Assembly: GCA_023460855.1 (NCBI GenBank)
Contig: JAEWOS010000032.1
Coordinates: 59,414 to 123,413, forward strand
Reading direction: 5' to 3'
Source: Bacteroidota bacterium
GTDB lineage: Bacteria > Bacteroidota > Bacteroidia > Flavobacteriales > Weeksellaceae
DNA length: 64,000 nt
Shown: piece by piece, positions 26,323 to 33,988 of the stretch
Position numbering within the stretch: position 1 is the first letter of the stretch
Layout of the letters: each line of letters opens with the position of its first letter
Made by a program: the position numbers and the translations under genes
The notes under the pieces: model-generated
Told to the model about the DNA's origin: nothing
The model's database searches: none
Seen by the model: only the letters and a program-made list of their open reading frames with translations

Positions 26323-27522
26323 ATGAAGACCAGGATTGCCATTACAGGAATGGGAATTATTTCTTCCATCGGAAACAATGTGGAAGAAAATTACCGTTCA
26401 CTGATCAGTTCAAGACACGGAATTTCCGAAATTGAACTGCTCGAAACCAACCGACGCGGAACGGTAAAGCTCGGGGAAATAAAAATTTCCAATGAAGACC
26501 TGGTAAAAGAACTGGAAATCCCGGAGAACAACAATTTTCCGCGCAGTACACTGCTCGGCATAAAAGCCGCAAGAGAAGCCGTACAACATGCAGGAATTGA
26601 CGACATCAATGAATTCCGCACAGGACTGATTTCTTCCACAAGTGTGGGAGGAATGGATATTACCGAAAAATATTTTTTTTCGTACGAAGATCATCCGGAC
26701 AAACAAAAGTATATTTCCGCGCACGATGCAGGCCATTCTTCCACTTCCATCGCAGAAATGCTGGGATTAAAAGGAATGGTTTCCACGATCAGCACTGCCT
26801 GTTCCTCAGCCGCAAATGCAATCATGATGGGCGCGAAACTCATTACCAGCGGCGTTCTCGATCGAGTTATTGTAGGCGGAACTGATGCACTCTCCAAATT
26901 CACGCTCAACGGTTTCAGCACGCTGATGATTGTTACTGATACGTACAACACTCCTTTCGACGAAAACCGCAAAGGCCTGAATCTCGGCGAGGCTGCTGCT
27001 TTTCTTGTTCTCGAAAGCGATGAAACAGTGCAAAAGCAGAATAAAAAAGTTCTGGCCTATCTTACAGGATTTGCAAACGCGAATGATGCGCATCATCAGA
27101 CTGCTTCTTCAGACGACGGCACCGGCGCATATCTTGCAATGAAAAACGCGTTCGAGATTTCTGCCGTGGATAAAAGTGATATTGATTACATCAATGTTCA
27201 CGGTACAGCAACACCAAATAACGACCTTTCCGAAGGAACAGCGATGATCAGAATTTTTGGAGAAAACAACGTTCCAGATTTCAGCTCCACCAAAGCATTC
27301 ACCGGTCATACGCTTGCTGCAGCTGCTGCAATCGAGGCGGTTTATTCAATTCTGGCGATTCAAAATGGCGTTATTTTTCCGAACCTCAACTTCAAAACCA
27401 AGATGAAGGAATTCGACCTGACTCCGATTACTGAAGTGAAACATAAGGAAATCAATCATGTCCTGTCCAATTCATTTGGATTTGGAGGCAACTGTTCCAC
27501 GCTAATATTCTCTAAATCATGA
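26323..27522 (+). CDS. Beta-ketoacyl-ACP synthase (active ketosynthase)
   Basis: This 399-residue thiolase-fold condensing enzyme extends ACP-bound chains. The catalytic triad is intact: C160 in STACSSA, H293 in NVHGTATP and H329 in FTGHTLA, followed by the late NSFGFGGNC loop. The size and the pairing with a second, cysteine-less homologue (the next gene, overlapping by 4 bases, ATGA) match the KS-CLF heterodimers of aryl-polyene and type II polyketide systems. It acts in the cytoplasm. The product class is inferred from the operon. Confidence 0.92.
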   Translation: MKTRIAITGMGIISSIGNNVEENYRSLISSRHGISEIELLETNRRGTVKLGEIKISNEDLVKELEIPENNNFPRSTLLGIKAAREAVQHAGIDDINEFRTGLISSTSVGGMDITEKYFFSYEDHPDKQKYISAHDAGHSSTSIAEMLGLKGMVSTISTACSSAANAIMMGAKLITSGVLDRVIVGGTDALSKFTLNGFSTLMIVTDTYNTPFDENRKGLNLGEAAAFLVLESDETVQKQNKKVLAYLTGFANANDAHHQTASSDDGTGAYLAMKNAFEISAVDKSDIDYINVHGTATPNNDLSEGTAMIRIFGENNVPDFSSTKAFTGHTLAAAAAIEAVYSILAIQNGVIFPNLNFKTKMKEFDLTPITEVKHKEINHVLSNSFGFGGNCSTLIFSKS

Positions 27523-28583
27523 AGCCGGTTTTTGTAAACAGTGCAAGCTGCATTTCCGTTCAGGACACCCTGAATCCGGATTTCATGAATCTGCTGCAGC
27601 CGAATATCGATGAACCATTACTGAACGCAATTGCGCCGAATTATAAGGAATACATTTCACCGGGAATGATCCGAAGAATGTCCAAAACCGTGAAAATGAG
27701 TTCGGTAGCTTCTCAAAAAGCACTTGCTGAAGCAGGAATTGAAAACCCGGATGCCATTATTGTGGGAACAGGAATGGGATGTGAAGAAGATTCCGAAAAA
27801 TTTCTGCACAACATTATTCATAACGACGAGCAGTTTCTTACACCAACGCATTTTATACAGTCCACGCACAATACAGTTGCGGGCCAGATCGCACTTGCCA
27901 AAAACTGTCACGGATACAATTTCACCTACGTGAATTCTGGTTCATCGCTCGAAATGAGTTTGCTGGATGCCAAACTTCAGCTGGAAAACGGAGAGGCAGA
28001 TAATATCCTGGTTGGGGCAACGGATGAAAAAGCTGCCCGGACTATGGAACTGTACCAGCTTCACGGAACAGTGAAAAAGGAAACGGATTTACCTGCAGAT
28101 TTTCTGAATTCCACTACGAACGGCGTGATCTGGGGTGAAGGTTCGGCATTTTTTGTCCTCGGTAATGAAAAAGCCGACACTACTTACGCTGAGCTTGCGG
28201 ATGTAACGCTGATTAATGAACTGGAGCATGATGAAACTGAAAAATTCATCGGTGAATTTCTGCAGAAAAACGGACTTGAATTCTCAGAAATTGATGCGGT
28301 GATCTTAGGATTCAGCGGTGATGCGAAGAGCGATCATTTTTACAGAGAAGCACAGAAAATTCTTGACGAATCTGTTCAGCTTTATTACAAACATCTGAGC
28401 GGAGAATTTAATACAGCCAATGGTTTTGCATTTTTCATCGCAAGCCATATTCTGAAGAAGCAGACGATTCCTGATGTGATGAAAATAAACAGAATAGAAA
28501 AAACGGAAATCAACAATATTTTGATTTACGATCATCTTTTGGGCATTGACCATGGTTTAATTTTGCTGAAAAGAGCAGACTGA
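27519..28583 (+). CDS. Ketosynthase-like chain-length factor (no active-site Cys)
   Basis: This 354-residue ketosynthase homologue is probably the non-catalytic partner of the preceding enzyme. The active-site region reads YVNSGSSLEM, so Gly141 sits where the cysteine should be. The two histidine motifs are also lost: the late region reads GEFNTANGFAF where KAFTGHTLA stands in the partner. Its start overlaps the ketosynthase stop by 4 bases, a usual sign of stoichiometric coupling. The closest functional parallel is the chain-length factor subunit of aryl-polyene systems; this is inference from motif loss and pairing. Confidence 0.85.
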   Translation: MKPVFVNSASCISVQDTLNPDFMNLLQPNIDEPLLNAIAPNYKEYISPGMIRRMSKTVKMSSVASQKALAEAGIENPDAIIVGTGMGCEEDSEKFLHNIIHNDEQFLTPTHFIQSTHNTVAGQIALAKNCHGYNFTYVNSGSSLEMSLLDAKLQLENGEADNILVGATDEKAARTMELYQLHGTVKKETDLPADFLNSTTNGVIWGEGSAFFVLGNEKADTTYAELADVTLINELEHDETEKFIGEFLQKNGLEFSEIDAVILGFSGDAKSDHFYREAQKILDESVQLYYKHLSGEFNTANGFAFFIASHILKKQTIPDVMKINRIEKTEINNILIYDHLLGIDHGLILLKRAD

Positions 28584-28601
28584 TTTCATAAATAAGTTTT
28601 A

Positions 28602-28632
28602 ATGCTGATCGTGATATCAGCATATATTTTTT
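28602..28632 (+). terminator. Terminator-like hairpin inside the aryl-polyene operon
   Basis: ATGCTGAT (28602-28609) pairs with ATCAGCAT (28616-28623) around a 6-base loop, followed by ATATTTTTTC. It lies 18 bases after the chain-length-factor stop and before the deacetylase ATG at 28644. It is rather AT-rich, so it may attenuate rather than stop transcription. Confidence 0.45.
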
Positions 28633-28643
28633 CAAACGCAATA

Positions 28644-29399
28644 ATGAAGCACCGGATTATTTCCCTGATTTTGCTGATTAGCGCCCTGATTCTGATTGTG
28701 GCAAAAGCAGATTGGTGGAGTGTTGTGCTTCTTGCTGCAATCTGGCTCGTCATTACATTTTTAGGTGTAGTGAACATGGATTTTCACTATTTCACCAAAT
28801 CGTACATCAGCAATAATTCTCAACAGGAAAAGAAGATTGCATTAACTTTTGATGACGGACCTACGGAGTTTACGCCTGAATTTCTGAAATTACTCGAACA
28901 GTTCAATCAAAAAGCAACCTTCTTTTGTATCGGAAAGCAGATTGAAAAACTTCCTGAAATTCTAAACCAGATTATAGAAAATGGCCACGAAATCGGGAAT
29001 CACAGTTATTCCCATTCAAATCTCACCGGATTTTTTTCATTCAGGAAAATGGAGAAAGACATCATTGACTTTGACGCTGTTTTGATGGAAATGGCTCAAA
29101 AGAAAACAGATTTATACCGCCCGCCATTCGGAATCACGAATCCAAACATTGCAAAAGCTATCAAATCAACCGGCAAAAAAACTATCGGCTGGAATATTCG
29201 TTCGTTTGATACCGCCATTTCCGACGAACAGAAAATTCTGAACCGCTTAACTCCGAACATTAAACCCGGAAGTATCATTCTGCTGCACGACACTTCACAA
29301 AAGAGTTTGAATGTGCTGGAGCAAATATTGCTATTTTTGCAGCACGAAAACTACAAAAGCGTTACGGTGAGTGAACTTTTTGATTTTAAAAGCATCTAA
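28644..29399 (+). CDS. Polysaccharide deacetylase family protein (NodB domain)
   Basis: From the ATG at 28644 the 251-residue product begins with two hydrophobic helices (LILLISALILIVAK, VVLLAAIWLVITFLGVV), then a NodB homology domain. The metal and catalytic motifs are IALTFDDGPTEFT (D-D), GNHSYSHSN (H-x-x-x-H) and YRPPFG; a late IILLHDTS supplies another histidine. It is thus an inner-membrane-anchored CE4-type hydrolase. A longer frame reaches an ATG at 28602, but that start lies in the hairpin described there and adds a poor N-terminus. Members of this family recur in flexirubin clusters; the substrate is unknown. Confidence 0.85.
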   Translation: MKHRIISLILLISALILIVAKADWWSVVLLAAIWLVITFLGVVNMDFHYFTKSYISNNSQQEKKIALTFDDGPTEFTPEFLKLLEQFNQKATFFCIGKQIEKLPEILNQIIENGHEIGNHSYSHSNLTGFFSFRKMEKDIIDFDAVLMEMAQKKTDLYRPPFGITNPNIAKAIKSTGKKTIGWNIRSFDTAISDEQKILNRLTPNIKPGSIILLHDTSQKSLNVLEQILLFLQHENYKSVTVSELFDFKSI

Positions 29400-29424
29400 C
29401 CCGTAATCATAAATTTCAACTAAT

Positions 29425-30048
29425 ATGCGGGTAATTCTTACTTTCCTGTTCATCATAATAACTGCTGCGAATTTTGCTGCACAGTCCCGACTTTCAACTG
29501 CCGAAGCAAAAGCATTCACCGCAAGAATTAATGCGGGAAGCAAAAATTTAAGAACGCTGCAGGCTGATTTCGTGCAGACCAAGAAAATGGATTTCCTGAA
29601 AAACGACATCGTTTCCTCGGGAAAAATGGCACTGCAATCGCCGAATCTGCTTAGCTGGAAATATTCCAAACCGTACAAATACAGTGTTATTTTTAAAAAT
29701 AACCGGATTTACATCGATAATCAGGGCAAAAAATCTGCAGTTGACGCCAAAAGCAAATACTTTGAAAAAATAAACAGGCTGATTTCCGGCAGCGCAACCG
29801 GAAATCTTTTCAACGATCCGGAATTCAAGGTTTCCTATTATAAAACCGGTGCGTTTACCATTGCGCGGTTTGTGCCGAAATCTTCCCAGTTATTGAAATA
29901 TGTGCGTCAGATTGATCTCTATTTTACGAAAGATGACACTACGGTTTCGAGAGTGAGTATGCAGGAAGCTTCAGGAGACACGTCTGATATTGTTTTCAAA
30001 AATACCAAAGTAAATGCGAAACTTCCTGCTGCGTCTTTCAGTTTATAG
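29425..30048 (+). CDS. LolA-like outer membrane lipoprotein carrier
   Basis: This 207-residue periplasmic protein has a signal peptide (MRVILTFLFIIITAANFAAQ) and a LolA/LolB-type body: LRTLQADFVQTKKMDFLKNDIVSSGKM and SPNLLSWKYSKPYKYSVIF, then NRIYIDNQGKK. Housekeeping LolA shuttles lipoproteins; the versions in aryl-polyene and flexirubin clusters are thought to move the lipidic pigment or an acyl product. Because it sits inside the operon and overlaps the next gene by 35 bases, the second role is preferred here. Confidence 0.85.
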   Translation: MRVILTFLFIIITAANFAAQSRLSTAEAKAFTARINAGSKNLRTLQADFVQTKKMDFLKNDIVSSGKMALQSPNLLSWKYSKPYKYSVIFKNNRIYIDNQGKKSAVDAKSKYFEKINRLISGSATGNLFNDPEFKVSYYKTGAFTIARFVPKSSQLLKYVRQIDLYFTKDDTTVSRVSMQEASGDTSDIVFKNTKVNAKLPAASFSL

Positions 30049-30643
30049 TTTTCTGATTTTCAGCATTTTAAACTGTTCCGCCACGCAGAAAACTGCAGAT
30101 AGTGCGAATGCATTCACCACTGAAATAAAAAACCAATACTTTTCCGATAAAGAGCAGGAATATTTCTACCGTACACAAATTGAAGTTTACGGGAATGAGA
30201 TTACAGGAATGCTCATCGTAAAAAAAATCGCAGAAAACACACACCGAATCGTGATGACCGGGGATTTTGGCAATAAAATGCTCGACGCGGAAATTACCGC
30301 CTCAGAATTTAAAATTAATTACATCGTTGCCGGCCTGGACCGTTCTGTGGTGAAAAAAGTTCTGGAAAAAGATTTCCGGACACTTGTGAATGAAAGCTAT
30401 AGTGCGACCGAAATCAGCAGTGACAAAACCCATGATGTTTACCGCGCTTTTGATAAAAAAAACGGATTCGAACTGCATTTTGAAAAAGCCTCGGGAATAC
30501 TGACGCAAATCATTGTAACTGAGAACGGCAGGGAACAATCTTTTTTCAGTTTTGAGGCGAAAAATCCTATCTTCGCAGACTGGATTGAAATCCGGCATCA
30601 GGATATCAGACTGAATATTTTGCTTAAATCGATAAAAGAATAA
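30014..30643 (+). CDS. Lipoprotein of the aryl-polyene operon
   Basis: This 209-residue protein has a lipoprotein signal ending FSILNC, with the lipid cysteine at residue 21. The mature part alternates beta-type stretches (YRTQIEVYGNEITGMLIVKKI, THRIVMTGDFGNKMLDAEI) and resembles LolB-like or unnamed lipoproteins that follow LolA in flexirubin loci. No catalytic motif is visible. Its start lies within the last 35 bases of the LolA-like gene in another frame, a strong sign of coupling, and the next gene starts 4 bases after its stop. Confidence 0.75.
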   Translation: MRNFLLRLSVYSFLIFSILNCSATQKTADSANAFTTEIKNQYFSDKEQEYFYRTQIEVYGNEITGMLIVKKIAENTHRIVMTGDFGNKMLDAEITASEFKINYIVAGLDRSVVKKVLEKDFRTLVNESYSATEISSDKTHDVYRAFDKKNGFELHFEKASGILTQIIVTENGREQSFFSFEAKNPIFADWIEIRHQDIRLNILLKSIKE

Positions 30644-30647
30644 AATC

Positions 30648-31238
30648 ATGAAAAAACTCTTATTTGTTGTACTGGTTACCATTGGAACCATGGCAACAGC
30701 GCAGACAATTTTTAATCCGGGAATCCGCGCAGGTCTGAACTTTGCACGACTCACAGAAGGTTATGCCGGTCAAAGCTTATATGTTGACAATTATCCTTAT
30801 GCACATGAAAATATCGACATGAAAGCTCGCGTTGACGCGTATGTTGGTTTTCAGGCTAATCTTCGTTTTGCAAAAATGTATGCACTGCAGCCGGAAATCA
30901 ATTATTCCAGACAGGGTACAAAAATCAGCTACAATTATAACGGCGTTAATTATAATGAAGAGTGGACCATTTCATATATCGGATTTCATGTGGTGAATAA
31001 ATTCTATATGGATAAGTTCAATATTCATGTAGGACCTACCATGGAATTTCAAACTGAAGAGAAAAATGTAGATACCGATACGGAAATTGATTTGGGAGGA
31101 CTGATTGGCGTAGGTTATGACATCACCCCGAACATCGGAATTGAGGCCCGTATTAAAAAAGGGTTTGTCCCGGTTGTATTTGGTGACGACAGCCACTCCA
31201 ATATTACGATACAAACCGGTCTTTACTACTCCTTCTAA
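30648..31238 (+). CDS. Small outer-membrane beta-barrel protein
   Basis: This 196-residue protein has a signal peptide (MKKLLFVVLVTIGTMATAQ). The mature part looks like an eight-stranded barrel of the PorT/OmpX-like type: FNPGIRAGLNFARL, AYVGFQANLRFAKMYALQPEINYSR, FHVVNKFYMDKFNIHVGPTMEF, VGYDITPNIGIEARIKKGF, and a closing strand that ends in phenylalanine (GLYYSF), the usual BAM signal. It is spaced 4 bases from the lipoprotein gene and 3 from the dehydratase gene, so it is fully embedded in the operon. Such a barrel is not part of the standard aryl-polyene set known to me. Confidence 0.82.
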   Translation: MKKLLFVVLVTIGTMATAQTIFNPGIRAGLNFARLTEGYAGQSLYVDNYPYAHENIDMKARVDAYVGFQANLRFAKMYALQPEINYSRQGTKISYNYNGVNYNEEWTISYIGFHVVNKFYMDKFNIHVGPTMEFQTEEKNVDTDTEIDLGGLIGVGYDITPNIGIEARIKKGFVPVVFGDDSHSNITIQTGLYYSF

Positions 31239-31241
31239 ACG

Positions 31242-31613
31242 ATGAGCATCCTGAAAGATTTTTATACGGTAAACGGCATCGAAGAAAACGGCGTCCAAAA
31301 ATATAATGCTTCCATCACGCTGAATCCGGAGCATGAAATTTTCAAGGGCCATTTTCCCGGAAATCCCGTTACTCCCGGAGTTTGTATGATGCAGATTGTA
31401 AAAGAGATTTCAGAACAGCTCACAGCGAAAAAACTTCTTGTTGCGAGCGCGAATAATTTAAAATTCATGGCGATCATCAATCCCGAGCAAACCCCCGAAC
31501 TGTCGCTGGATCTCGAGATTTCTGAAACAGAGGATAACATAAAAGTAAAAAATACGACCTTTTTTGGCGAGACTATTGCTTTAAAGATGTCTGTTAACTA
31601 TAAAATACTTTAA
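31242..31613 (+). CDS. 3-hydroxyacyl-ACP dehydratase-like hotdog protein
   Basis: This 123-residue protein has the FabZ/ApeI hotdog fold. The dehydratase motif FKGHFPGNPVTPGV carries the catalytic His37. The acidic partner of FabZ, 14 residues later, reads Gln51 (MMQIVKEI) here, so the mechanism may differ from FabZ. In aryl-polyene synthesis a dehydratase of this kind makes the conjugated double bonds. It lies 3 bases after the beta-barrel gene and ends 1 base before the next ATG. Confidence 0.85.
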   Translation: MSILKDFYTVNGIEENGVQKYNASITLNPEHEIFKGHFPGNPVTPGVCMMQIVKEISEQLTAKKLLVASANNLKFMAIINPEQTPELSLDLEISETEDNIKVKNTTFFGETIALKMSVNYKIL

Positions 31614-31614
31614 A

Positions 31615-32094
31615 ATGAAATTTATTTTTGCGTTTATCGCAACAATGATATTATCCTTTTCGGCCGCAGATCTCGATACGGTCCGCAGCAAGTATTCAAC
31701 TGCACATCAGACTAAAGCAACTGCCGATGCATTTGCGAAACTGGTAAATAACGCCGGTTCCGGCAATACGATGAAAGGTTACAAAGCCGCCGCAAAAATT
31801 GTTCAGGCCAAATTTGCCGTTGGTGAAGGAAGAAAAAAAATGATTGTGGCCGGAGCAAATTCGCTGGAAAGCGCAATTAAAGCTGCGCCGAATAATGTAG
31901 AACTGCGCGTAATCCGCATGAGTGTTCAGGAAAGTCTGCCAAAATTTATCAAGTACGATAAAAACCTGGCAGGAGATAAGAAATTCATCATCAGTAATTT
32001 TGATGATCAGGACAGCAGCCTGAAATCCTATATCAAGAAATTTGCCTCGCACAGTAAAACTTTTACTGCTGCAGACAGAGCCGCACTGAAATAG
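31615..32094 (+). CDS. Small secreted protein of unknown function
   Basis: This 159-residue protein starts with MKFIFAFIATMILSFSAADL, a signal peptide. The mature part is helical and basic (KATADAFAKLVNNAGSGN, KMIVAGANSLESAIKAAPNN) with a repeated Lys/Ala character and no cysteine. No family is recognised with confidence. It starts 1 base after the dehydratase stop and is followed 7 bases later by the glycosyltransferase, so it belongs to the operon and is presumably a periplasmic helper in pigment assembly or transport. Confidence 0.7.
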   Translation: MKFIFAFIATMILSFSAADLDTVRSKYSTAHQTKATADAFAKLVNNAGSGNTMKGYKAAAKIVQAKFAVGEGRKKMIVAGANSLESAIKAAPNNVELRVIRMSVQESLPKFIKYDKNLAGDKKFIISNFDDQDSSLKSYIKKFASHSKTFTAADRAALK

Positions 32095-32101
32095 ACTACA
32101 A

Positions 32102-33295
32102 ATGAACCTTCCCGAGGTGAGGGATTGGATGGCATCAGAAAAAATCTGTGTAATCATCCCGACGTATAACAACCATAAAACGCTGCAACGTGTCGTTGAC
32201 GGCGTTTTAGTTTATACAGACAATATCTTCATCATCAACGACGGTTCTACGGATTCTACAGCTGAAATTCTAAGAAATTATCCTTCATTAAAAATTATTA
32301 CCCTGCCGGAAAACCAGGGAAAAGGAAACGCGCTTAGAATCGGATTTATTGAAGCTCGGAAACACGGAAACAGCCACGCAATTTCGATTGATTCCGACGG
32401 ACAGCATTATCCCGACGACATTCCGGTTTTTGTGGAGGCTCTGAAAGAAGAACAGCAGGATGTTCTTTTGATTGGGAACAGAAATATGTCTCAGGACGGA
32501 ATTCCGAAGAAAAGCAGTTTCGGCAACCGCTTTTCCAATTTTTGGTTTTGGTTTGAAACGGGCATCAGGCTGGAAGACACTCAATCCGGTTATCGTCTTT
32601 ATCCGCTGCACAGAATTCCGAAAAAATATTTCACCCCGAAATTCGAATTCGAAATTGAGATCATCGTGCGAACCGCATGGAAAGGCACACCCGTGAAAAA
32701 TGTGCCTGTAAAAGTGCTGTACGATCCCGCAGAAAGAGTTTCGCATTTCAGGCCTTTTAAAGATTTTACGCGCATCAGCATTCTCAACACGATTCTCGTG
32801 CTGATTACGATCTTTTACATTGCTCCGCGCAATTTCATCCGGAATTTCCGAAAGAAAAGTTTCAGGCGGTTTTTAAAGGAAGATGTTCTGGAAAGCGAAG
32901 GCAGCAACCGCAAAAAAGCGATCTCCATTGCGCTCGGTACCTTTATCGGACTCTCTCCGTTCTGGGGGTTTCATACACTGCTTACCATCTCGCTCGCTGT
33001 TGTTTTGAAACTGAATAAAGTACTGGCTTTTGCTTTTTCGAATCTGAGCATTCCGCCTTTTATTCCTTTTATAATCGCCATTTCGCTGGCTATTGGCGGT
33101 TTTTTTACCGGCGGTGAAACCAATTTTTTCGATCAGGAATTAAACCTGGAATTTGTGAAAACACATTTGCTGCAATATCTCATTGGAAGTTTTATATTTG
33201 CTTCCTTCATGGCGGTGGTTTTTGGCGTCGGGTTTTATTTTTTGCTGAATAAAATCGATCCGCAGGAGCCAGAAAGTGAGAAAAAAATCACATAA
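32102..33295 (+). CDS. Glycosyltransferase family 2 - DUF2062 fusion
   Basis: Residues about 10-235 form a GT2 domain of the dolichyl-phosphate-mannose-synthase kind: VIIPTYNNHKTL, IINDGSTDST, and the metal motif SIDSDGQHYPDD. After two short membrane helices (ILNTILVLITIFYIAPRNF) comes a DUF2062 domain with ISIALGTFIGLSPFWGFHT and further helices to residue 390. The fusion of GT2 with DUF2062 is typical of flexirubin and APE loci, where it may act as an acyl or glycosyl transferase on a lipid carrier. It is the last gene of the plus-strand operon. An in-frame ATG at 32129 is the alternative start. Confidence 0.87.
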   Translation: MNLPEVRDWMASEKICVIIPTYNNHKTLQRVVDGVLVYTDNIFIINDGSTDSTAEILRNYPSLKIITLPENQGKGNALRIGFIEARKHGNSHAISIDSDGQHYPDDIPVFVEALKEEQQDVLLIGNRNMSQDGIPKKSSFGNRFSNFWFWFETGIRLEDTQSGYRLYPLHRIPKKYFTPKFEFEIEIIVRTAWKGTPVKNVPVKVLYDPAERVSHFRPFKDFTRISILNTILVLITIFYIAPRNFIRNFRKKSFRRFLKEDVLESEGSNRKKAISIALGTFIGLSPFWGFHTLLTISLAVVLKLNKVLAFAFSNLSIPPFIPFIIAISLAIGGFFTGGETNFFDQELNLEFVKTHLLQYLIGSFIFASFMAVVFGVGFYFLLNKIDPQEPESEKKIT

Positions 33296-33310
33296 TAAAA
33301 TTTATCACAG

Positions 33311-33958
33311 ATGTTAAAAAAATTATCTTTTACAATATTCTTGAGCATTTTAGGCACCATGTCGAATGCGCAGGATTTGATTCACACGAAGAAACAGCAA
33401 AAGATACCTGCTAAAGTCATTTCTGTTACACCCAACAGTATCGTTTACAGAGATTTTGGGAATGATGATGGTCCGACTTACGAAATACCCAAGAATCATC
33501 TGATAAAAGTTGCGTATACGACTGGCAGAATAGAAAATTTTTCGAAGTTTCAGGAAATAGAACACGTGAAAAGCTACATCAAAAAGCAGATTAATATTCA
33601 TGGCGTAGATCGGGATAAAGATCAATATAAAGTGTCTGCAGATTTTGACGGCGACTATTTGATAATCGAAAGAATAGCCGACAAAAAACGGCATCTTGAA
33701 GAACCCTCCAAATGGAATATGGCTGCTATAGAATCGATCCACAAGCTTTCTCTGAGAGATGATGGAACCGCCTTTCTGAATATTGTGACGGATCAGGTGA
33801 AGGACAAAGGTTCAGAAAAAGCAAAACTGGTAATCAAGATGACGAATCAGGAAGAAGCAGCTTTGCTGCTGGAGGCATTTCAGGAACTGGACCACTTTTA
33901 CAAAACTCCTTTCAGACAAGAACGGTTGGGCGTCTATCAAACGCTCTATCGCAAGTGA
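33311..33958 (+). CDS. Secreted protein of unknown function
   Basis: This 215-residue protein has a signal peptide (MLKKLSFTIFLSILGTMSNAQ). A short beta-rich start (KIPAKVISVTPNSIVYRDF, YEIPKNHLIKVAYTTG) resembles the small domains seen in many secreted Bacteroidota proteins. The rest (KRHLEEPSKWNMAAIES, EEAALLLEAFQELDHFY) is helical. No catalytic motif is visible. It follows the glycosyltransferase gene by 15 bases, but nothing links it to pigment synthesis. It converges on the C45 hydrolase gene across a 30-base gap with no strong terminator. Confidence 0.65.
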   Translation: MLKKLSFTIFLSILGTMSNAQDLIHTKKQQKIPAKVISVTPNSIVYRDFGNDDGPTYEIPKNHLIKVAYTTGRIENFSKFQEIEHVKSYIKKQINIHGVDRDKDQYKVSADFDGDYLIIERIADKKRHLEEPSKWNMAAIESIHKLSLRDDGTAFLNIVTDQVKDKGSEKAKLVIKMTNQEEAALLLEAFQELDHFYKTPFRQERLGVYQTLYRK

Positions 33959-33988
33959 AATCAAGATATATCTAGAGCAAATTCTACT

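Noticed and set aside
33959..33988. Weak hairpin between the two convergent genes as a terminator
   Set aside because: Only a 4-bp AGAG/CTCT pairing without a clear T-run could be drawn.
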